DNA of 64,000 nucleotides from Planococcus citreus (lineage in GTDB: Bacteria > Bacillota > Bacilli > Bacillales_A > Planococcaceae): assembly GCF_003664125.1 (NCBI RefSeq), contig NZ_RCCP01000004.1, positions 310,001 through 374,000 of the forward strand, written 5' to 3'. Below are positions 58,808-64,000 of this stretch, piece after piece (positions within the stretch are counted from its first letter, which is position 1; every line of letters begins with the position of its first letter). Position numbers and translations under genes: made by a program. Under the pieces are notes generated by a model that ran no database searches, was not told the origin of the DNA, and saw only the letters and a list, made by a program, of their open reading frames with translations.

Positions 58808-61195
58808 TTACTTATTTAATTTCACGCGCTGCAAACGCAATGCGTTCATGACAACGGAAACGGAACTGAACGCCATCGCGGCGCCTGCAAGCCAAGGGGC
58901 CAGGAATCCGGCAGCAGCAATCGGAATGCCGACCGAGTTATAGGCGAGCGCCCAAAACAAGTTCTGCTTGATGTTGCGGACGGTCAGGCGGCTCATGCGG
59001 ACGGCATCCGCGACGCGCATCAAATCGCCTTGCATCAAAGTGATGTCGGCTGCTTCCATGGCGATCGCAGTGCCAGTGCCCATAGCCATGCCGATATCGG
59101 CAGTCGCAAGTGCCGGTGCATCGTTCAAGCCGTCTCCAGCCATCGCGACTTTGCGCCCTTGCTCTTGCAGCTTCGCCACGTGTCCTGCTTTTTCAGCCGG
59201 CAGGACGCCGGCAACGACTTCATCGATGCCGACTTGTCTGGCGATGGCATCGGCGGTGCGCTGCTGGTCGCCGGTCAGCATGACGACGCGCAGCCCCATG
59301 CGTTTCATTTCTTCGACGGCGGCTTTTGCAGAATCCTTGATCGTGTCAGCGACAGCGATAAGGCCCGCGTATTTTCCATCGATGGCAATGAACATCGCGG
59401 TCTTGCCATCTTGTTCCAATCGTTCGGCCGCTTGTTCGTCCACTGTAATGCCATCGAGCAAGCGGCGGTTGCCGATCCAAACATCCTGGCCATCGACATG
59501 CGCTTTGATGCCGTGTCCAGGAACTGCTTCGAATCTGCTGACAGCAAACCCTGCAGCCCCGAAGTCTGCAATTGCCTGTGCAACGGGGTGCTCGGATTCG
59601 CTTTCTGCGCTGGCAACAAGCCGTTTGACTTGTTCGGCATCGACATCCGGCACTGGGATAAAGTCGGTAACAACCGGTTTGCCGTTAGTGATAGTACCGG
59701 TCTTATCGAGCACGATCGTATCGATATGCTTTGTCGTCTCCAACGATTCCGCCGTTTTGAATAATACGCCTTGTTCAGCGGCGCGTCCAGAACCGGCCAT
59801 GATCGACGTCGGTGTAGCAAGCCCCAGCGCGCACGGGCAGGCGATGACGAGCACAGCAATCGTGCTGGTCAATGCTGACCCGAAATCTCCAGGGGAGACG
59901 AGGAAATACCAGATCAAGAACGTCACAATCGCAATGCCGACGACAATCGGAACGAAAATGCCCGAAATCTGGTCGGCAAGCCGTTGAATCGGCGCTTTCG
60001 ACCCTTGCGCTTGCTCGACAACCCGGATGATATTCGAGAGCACCGTGTCTTTGCCAATCTTATCGGCGCGTACTTTCAACGAACCATTGGCATTGACGGT
60101 CGCGGCGTATACGGCGTCGCCAGCCGACTTATCGACCGGCAGGCTTTCACCTGTCAGCATCGATTCGTCAACGGCGGAACTGCCGGAGACAACCGCTGCA
60201 TCGACAGGGATCGAAGCGCCTGGTTTGATCAACAGGATATCGCCTTCTTTGACGTCTGCGATCGCAACACTGACGAATTCTTCGCCGCGTTCGACGAGTG
60301 CATGCTGCGGCTGCAGCTTCATCAGTTTCTTGATGGCGTCGGACGATCGGCCTTTCGCACGCGCTTCAAATACTTTGCCGAGAACGATCAAGGTGATCAA
60401 GACGGCGCTCGTTTCGAAATACAAGCCCATATTGTGGCCCATGCCTAGGTTGGCGAGGACCAGGTAGACGCTGTAGAAATAGGCGGCCGAGGTACCGAGT
60501 GCGACCAATACATCCATATTGGCGCTTTTGTTTTTCAATGCGAAATAGGCGCCTTTATAGAAGGTCGCGCCGACCCAGAATTGCACCGGTGTCGCGAGCG
60601 CCCATTGCACGAACGGATTCATCAGGAATTCCGGGACGTACATCCAAGACGTGAACGTGAAATGGCTGAACATCGTCCATAGGAGCGGCAACGAGAAAGC
60701 GGCAGATATCCAGAATAGGCGGGTCTTTTTCTTGATTTCCTGTTCCTTGTAATCGGTCGCTTCCTGTTGGTCCTGCTCAAGCACGGCGTCATAGCCGAGC
60801 GATTGGATTTTTTGAACGAAAGCCTCAGGCGTTAAGGTTCCCGGACTGTAGACAACGCGGCCGCTTTCTAGTGCCAAGTTAATCGTCGCGTGTTCAACGC
60901 CGTCCATTCGATTCAGCGCCTTTTCAATGCGCGCCGAACAGTTCGCGCATGTCATGCCTTGGATCGAAAAGTCGACTTCTTCTTGCTGGATGCCATAGCC
61001 GAGCTGTTCGACTTTTTGATGCAGATCGCTCAGTTTGGATTGTTCATCATCGTAATTGACCGATGCTTTTTCGGTTGCAAAATTGACCGTCGCCGACGAT
61101 ACGCCGGGAAGTTTCTGCAAGCCTTTCTCGACCCGGTTTGCACATGCGGCACAGGTCATTCCGGTGATCGGCAATTCCGTTTGCTTAGTAGCCAT
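58808..61195 (-). CDS. copA: copper-exporting P1B-type ATPase
   Basis: 795 residues. Two N-terminal HMA domains with CAAC (in [15 protein letters not shown]) and CANC ([15 protein letters not shown]), eight membrane helices, the Cu(I) channel motif [15 protein letters not shown] actuator loop, phosphorylation site [13 protein letters not shown] locus (SEHPVAQAI) and [20 protein letters not shown]. All features fit Cu(I) export by CopA. ATG 61195 has AAGGTGGG 7-8 bases upstream; four codons more are open. Last gene of csoR-copZ-copA, with an extra CsoR-type box just before it. Confidence 0.96.
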   Translation of the reverse strand: MATKQTELPITGMTCAACANRVEKGLQKLPGVSSATVNFATEKASVNYDDEQSKLSDLHQKVEQLGYGIQQEEVDFSIQGMTCANCSARIEKALNRMDGVEHATINLALESGRVVYSPGTLTPEAFVQKIQSLGYDAVLEQDQQEATDYKEQEIKKKTRLFWISAAFSLPLLWTMFSHFTFTSWMYVPEFLMNPFVQWALATPVQFWVGATFYKGAYFALKNKSANMDVLVALGTSAAYFYSVYLVLANLGMGHNMGLYFETSAVLITLIVLGKVFEARAKGRSSDAIKKLMKLQPQHALVERGEEFVSVAIADVKEGDILLIKPGASIPVDAAVVSGSSAVDESMLTGESLPVDKSAGDAVYAATVNANGSLKVRADKIGKDTVLSNIIRVVEQAQGSKAPIQRLADQISGIFVPIVVGIAIVTFLIWYFLVSPGDFGSALTSTIAVLVIACPCALGLATPTSIMAGSGRAAEQGVLFKTAESLETTKHIDTIVLDKTGTITNGKPVVTDFIPVPDVDAEQVKRLVASAESESEHPVAQAIADFGAAGFAVSRFEAVPGHGIKAHVDGQDVWIGNRRLLDGITVDEQAAERLEQDGKTAMFIAIDGKYAGLIAVADTIKDSAKAAVEEMKRMGLRVVMLTGDQQRTADAIARQVGIDEVVAGVLPAEKAGHVAKLQEQGRKVAMAGDGLNDAPALATADIGMAMGTGTAIAMEAADITLMQGDLMRVADAVRMSRLTVRNIKQNLFWALAYNSVGIPIAAAGFLAPWLAGAAMAFSSVSVVMNALRLQRVKLNK

Positions 61196-61210
61196 GTATA
61201 ATCCCACCTT

Positions 61211-61229
61211 TATACCTTGTAGGGGTATA
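61211..61229 (-). promoter_or_regulatory. CsoR-type operator before copA
   Basis: TATACCTTGTAGGGGTATA, an inverted repeat of the TACCC/GGGTA type bound by copper-free CsoR. It sits 16 bases before the copA start, between copZ and copA, and suggests a second copper-regulated promoter. Confidence 0.7.
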
Positions 61230-61261
61230 TTGTTTTGAAAAAAATAACTGCGTTTCCGCAG

Positions 61262-61483
61262 TTATTCGCTTAATGCCGCTACATCATAGCCTTGATCTTC
61301 AATAGCCGAGGCGATTTGTGCGACATCGACATTCGCGCTGTCATATGTGACATCCACTGCGCCTTGCTCGAGTGACACATCGACTTTTTCAACGCCGGAC
61401 AATGCGCCGACGCTTTCTTCTACGGATTTAACACAATGTTGGCAGCTCATGCCGCTTACTTGCAAATGAACTTGTTCTTTCAT
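61262..61483 (-). CDS. copZ: copper chaperone CopZ
   Basis: 73-residue single HMA domain. The Cu(I)-binding motif GMSCQHCVKSVEESV is at residues 11-25. It passes Cu(I) to the CopA N-terminal domains. ATG after AAGGAGGAATTTTTC. It lies between csoR and copA in the usual order. Confidence 0.95.
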   Translation of the reverse strand: MKEQVHLQVSGMSCQHCVKSVEESVGALSGVEKVDVSLEQGAVDVTYDSANVDVAQIASAIEDQGYDVAALSE

Positions 61484-61529
61484 GAAAAATTCCTCCTTGT
61501 TGTAAGGTAAGCGAATCGCTTCCTTTATA

Positions 61530-61850
61530 TTATTTCCTCATCAGCTTTTGAAAAGTGACGAGCAGTTCATCCAGGATCTCTTCGTCGCCTGAAGCGAGGC
61601 GGTCTTTGACACAGCCTTTTAAATGCCCGTCGAGCAGCACTTTCGTCACGCTGTTCAATGCGGACTGGGTAGCTGCCAATTGCGTGATGATGTCATCGCA
61701 ATAGACATCCCGGTCCACCATGCCTTTGATGCCGCGCACTTGCCCTTCGATGCGATTCAGCCGATTCGTCAAATCACGTTTGACCGAAGGAGGATGGTGG
61801 CTTTTTCTGCAGGCATCTGGGGATGGCATTTCTTCGATTGCTTCACTCAT
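61530..61850 (-). CDS. csoR: copper-sensing repressor CsoR
   Basis: 106-residue all-helical repressor. The Cu(I) site Cys51-His76-Cys80 (VYCDDI, DGHLKGC) and the arginine-rich face NRLNRIEGQVRGIKGMV are intact, so it is CsoR and not a persulfide or nickel sensor. It should release the cop operators when Cu(I) binds. The start follows GGAGGGGTTTTGA. First gene of the cop operon and hence self-regulated. Confidence 0.95.
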   Translation of the reverse strand: MSEAIEEMPSPDACRKSHHPPSVKRDLTNRLNRIEGQVRGIKGMVDRDVYCDDIITQLAATQSALNSVTKVLLDGHLKGCVKDRLASGDEEILDELLVTFQKLMRK

Positions 61851-61933
61851 TCAAAACCCCTCCAATTATTCGGATAGCGAATCGTTCACCGGCTTGATCC
61901 AATCGATAAGTGAACAGTTTCGATTACACCCCG

Positions 61934-61962
61934 AGTATACCTTAAGGGGGTATGAGCTTCAA
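61934..61962 (-). promoter_or_regulatory. cop operon promoter with CsoR-type operator
   Basis: Minus strand TTGAAG (61962-61957), 17-base spacer, TATACT (61939-61934). The operator TATACCTTAAGGGGGTAT (61936-61953) fills the spacer and resembles the box before copA. Confidence 0.78.
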
Positions 61963-62004
61963 GAGATTAACTCAAGCTTTGCATTTGTCATCAAATTGAT
62001 ACGT

Positions 62005-62033
62005 TTGAAACTCTGAAATGATGGTATTATATA
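62005..62033 (+). promoter_or_regulatory. promoter upstream of the 47-codon ORF
   Basis: TTGAAA (62005-62010), 17-base spacer, TATATA (62028-62033). It gives a leader of about 95 bases. Confidence 0.55.
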
Positions 62034-62135
62034 CGTAGATAAAGAAAAGTCAACTATTTCGAACGGAACAGTCACATCAGCGAGATCTGCACACGTCCAA
62101 ATAGCAACAACTACTCCCCGAAGAGGTGATTATGG

Positions 62136-62279
62136 ATGATTAAAAATGGAGAGATCCGCAACATTGTATCAAACCTTGCAAAACTTGGCGTCCAAGCGAA
62201 GATAACAAAATCCCGTGTAGAGCTGAGCAAAACCCTATCATTGCCTCAGCCGCCGCAAGCCTCATCGCATTCTTCATAA
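62136..62279 (+). CDS. 47-residue protein of unknown function
   Basis: ATG 62136 with AGAGGTGA about 8 bases upstream; an overlapping ATG at 62132 reads only three codons. The product is basic at first (IKNGEIRNIVSNLAKLGVQAKITKSRVEL) and ends in a Pro/Gln/Ser-rich tail (LPQPPQASSHSS). A promoter lies upstream and a terminator 2 bases after the stop, which makes a complete small transcription unit. I do not recognise the family. Confidence 0.5.
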   Translation: MIKNGEIRNIVSNLAKLGVQAKITKSRVELSKTLSLPQPPQASSHSS

Positions 62280-62280
62280 G

Positions 62281-62313
62281 AAAACTCCGACGCCCAATGC
62301 GCCGGAGTTTTTT
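62281..62313. terminator. bidirectional terminator before rodA
   Basis: AAAACTCCGACGC-CCAAT-GCGCCGGAGTTTTTT (one A/C mismatch). Confidence 0.88.
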
Positions 62314-62320
62314 ATTTTGC

Positions 62321-63505
62321 TTATGAATTTTGGCTTGAGCGGTCGAACATGTAGTTCTTATGATGGAACCGCATGCTGAATACGACGCCGAGCGCCAGCA
62401 TATTACCAATTAAGGAACTGCCACCGTAGCTGATGAAAGGAAGAGGAATTCCGGTGATCGGCAGCAATTGAATTGTCATGCCAATATTTTGGAAGACGTG
62501 GAAAGTAATCATCGCGATGATACCGGCGCACACATAGGTGCTGAAAGTATCTTTGAACTGGATCGTGATTTTCGTCAAATGATAAATGAGCATGAAAAAC
62601 AAAATAATGACGGCGCTTGCCCCGATAAAGCCGAAGTCTTCCGAGATAACGGTAAAGATGAAATCGGTGTGGTTCTCCGGCACATACACTTGGCGGCCTT
62701 GATAGCCTTTTCCGAACACTTCCCCAGAACCGATCGCATTCAAGGCAGCGATCAAGTTATAGCCGCCCGATTCCGCGTAGGAGTAAGGATCAAGCCAGGT
62801 GTAGATCCGCTCGAACATATACGGCTTCAAACCGAAGCGTCCCAGCAATTCCTGCATATTAAGCGTCATCCACAATAAAGTGACGCCGATGAGCGCAACG
62901 CCGCCAAAGCTTGGCAAGATGATTTTCCATGAGATTCCGGAGACGACCACAATAGCCAATGTAATGGCGATAAATACGAGCGCCGTTCCAAGGTCGGGTT
63001 GCAACAAAATAAAGCCGAGCGGTACAGCGAGCATCGCCGCAATTTTACCGAGCAATAATAAATCGGTTTTGATGTTGCTCAGCAAATGATGTTCATGATG
63101 CGAAGAAATCATTTTTGCGAGCGCTAAAATGTAGAAGGTTTTCATGAACTCGGCTGGCTGGATATTGACGAATGGCGTGTGGAACCAAGCTTTTGCGCCA
63201 TTGATCGGCTGTGCGATCTGGCCTTGCCCGTCCGGTGCGATCATCAAGGCGAATAAGAGCAAAATGCCCGCTCCGTATAAATAATACGCCATTTTCTTGT
63301 ATTGATCGGTATCGAAGTACATCAATACCGCGATCATCCCTGCCGACACGATATAGAATAGCGCCTGGCGCGGGACGAAATTGGTCAAGTACTGCCCCGA
63401 AGTCTGGGCAGAAGAGATCGCGACCAAGCTGACGATGAAAAACAGGAACAATATAAAGGTGAGCGACCAATCGAAACGATCGGAAAAGCTCTTGTTAGTT
63501 TGCAT
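62321..63505 (-). CDS. rodA: FtsW/RodA/SpoVE-family peptidoglycan glycosyltransferase, RodA-like
   Basis: SEDS-family membrane enzyme of 394 residues that polymerises lipid II. About ten helices; landmarks are GAKAWFHTPFVNIQPAEFMK, LLQPDLGTALVF with the catalytic-site Asp, SGEVFGKGYQGRQVYVPENHTDFIF and the end GIPLPFISYGGSSLIGN. The HTDFIF and early WSLTFILF arrangement favour RodA (side-wall growth) over FtsW. The start is preceded by a poor ribosome site. Single gene, converging on the small 47-codon ORF. Confidence 0.92.
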   Translation of the reverse strand: MQTNKSFSDRFDWSLTFILFLFFIVSLVAISSAQTSGQYLTNFVPRQALFYIVSAGMIAVLMYFDTDQYKKMAYYLYGAGILLLFALMIAPDGQGQIAQPINGAKAWFHTPFVNIQPAEFMKTFYILALAKMISSHHEHHLLSNIKTDLLLLGKIAAMLAVPLGFILLQPDLGTALVFIAITLAIVVVSGISWKIILPSFGGVALIGVTLLWMTLNMQELLGRFGLKPYMFERIYTWLDPYSYAESGGYNLIAALNAIGSGEVFGKGYQGRQVYVPENHTDFIFTVISEDFGFIGASAVIILFFMLIYHLTKITIQFKDTFSTYVCAGIIAMITFHVFQNIGMTIQLLPITGIPLPFISYGGSSLIGNMLALGVVFSMRFHHKNYMFDRSSQNS

Positions 63506-63662
63506 ATCAATTCACCCATACTTTTCTTAATCTATAACGCCCATCATTATACAGCATATGCCAAACTTGTGCGCATGCAAAAAGTAATGACGATTTGAAA
63601 ACAGGAATGTTTCCTAACGGGCGCCTAAGCCGTATAATGGGATAGGAAATGGAGTGGGGCAC

Positions 63663-64000
63663 ATGGAGAAAAAGCCGTTGAAGACGGATTTTTACATACA
63701 GCATTTATATATCTATGTGAGCGAAGCGGACCGGATGGCGCTTTTTAGCGGTTTTGGCTTCGGGCATTTTCTCGAAGCGGTCGACATGCCGGAGAATCTT
63801 TTGCTTTTGAAGCATCCGTATGAGGAAGCTTCTTTTAATATGCACACCCATCTGGACTTCGCAACAAGAGAAGAATACAGTCAATTGAAAAGGGCCCGCT
63901 CTAACCGGAAAAGTGAGTTCTGCTGGGTGGATTTTCGAAGTGAAAAGCAATTGAATTCACTGACTGCGCAGGAGCAGGCGGAACTTCTCTACTTAGGGCA
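63663..64000 (+). CDS. unidentified protein, cut by the window end
   Basis: Open frame of 112 codons still running at the right edge. ATG 63663 follows GGAGTGGGGCAC, and a TATAAT lies at 63633-63638. The sequence begins MEKKPLKTDFYIQHLYIYVS, continues with GFGFGHFLEAVDMPENLLLLKH and reaches TAQEQAELLYLG at the edge. It has no signal peptide or membrane segment. The start signals are good, so the gene is probably real, but I do not recognise the family from this part. Confidence 0.7.
   Translation, partial: MEKKPLKTDFYIQHLYIYVSEADRMALFSGFGFGHFLEAVDMPENLLLLKHPYEEASFNMHTHLDFATREEYSQLKRARSNRKSEFCWVDFRSEKQLNSLTAQEQAELLYLG

Overview
The window reads as chromosome of a Gram-positive, moderately high-GC member of the Bacillales, most likely Planococcaceae (Planococcus or a close relative). 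The support is Bacillus-like gene content, strong AGGAGG-type ribosome sites, frequent TTG/GTG starts, a tryptophan T-box, and sites that match Bacillus regulators: a FadR box, SigB promoters, a CadC operator, CsoR-type boxes and an MhqR-type box. No rRNA, tRNA, CRISPR array, phage or intact insertion sequence was seen. The genus is an inference.

Layout. 1-2085: end of an OpuC-type osmoprotectant ABC transporter. 2157-6332: FadR-boxed operon (thiolase, SDR dehydrogenase, acyl-CoA dehydrogenase, CaiB/BaiF racemase-like protein), probably for methyl-branched acyl-CoA breakdown. 6379-11717: Trp T-box, then trpD-trpC-trpFB(fused)-trpA and a 3-methyladenine glycosylase; no trpE or trpG is present. 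11725-14133: DJ-1/PfpI stress protein and arsR-arsB. 14144-21511: acetyltransferase, ppaC, DsbA-like protein, azoR, Rieske-FAD oxidoreductase, YceI protein, murB. 21563-27754: K+/H+ antiporter, penicillin acylase, two crcB genes, P1 peptidase, universal stress protein. 27839-31525: cadC-cadA plus a double-GNAT protein. 31541-38339: small SigB-type genes, mntR, cvfB, a DUF1002 protein, an MhqO-like dioxygenase and small acetyltransferases. 38354-45300: MFS pumps, lipid kinase, AraC regulator, yidC, VanY peptidase. 45312-46160: a gene-free kilobase of structured repeats. 46278-53156: cls, squalene/phytoene synthase-like protein, a sucrose-phosphate synthase/phosphatase-like pair, metallo-hydrolase, FAD oxidoreductase. 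53309-58668: HTH-TPR regulator facing an MFS pump, SDR stress protein, another MFS pump. 58808-61953: csoR-copZ-copA. 62136-64000: a 47-codon ORF, rodA, and the start of an unidentified gene.

The common theme is stress handling: metals (As, Cd/Zn, Cu, Mn, F), quinones and azo compounds (azoR, the MhqO-like gene and perhaps the YceI gene share ATCTCGAA-type sites), osmotic stress (OpuC, possibly sucrose-type solutes) and general stress (four SigB-like promoters).

The most unusual items are an in-frame trpF-trpB fusion with a ribosome site at the junction, a T-box that feeds trpD directly, a consensus SigB promoter driving two tiny ORFs (32 and 8 codons), and a nested family of intergenic repeats whose stems show compensatory base changes between copies.
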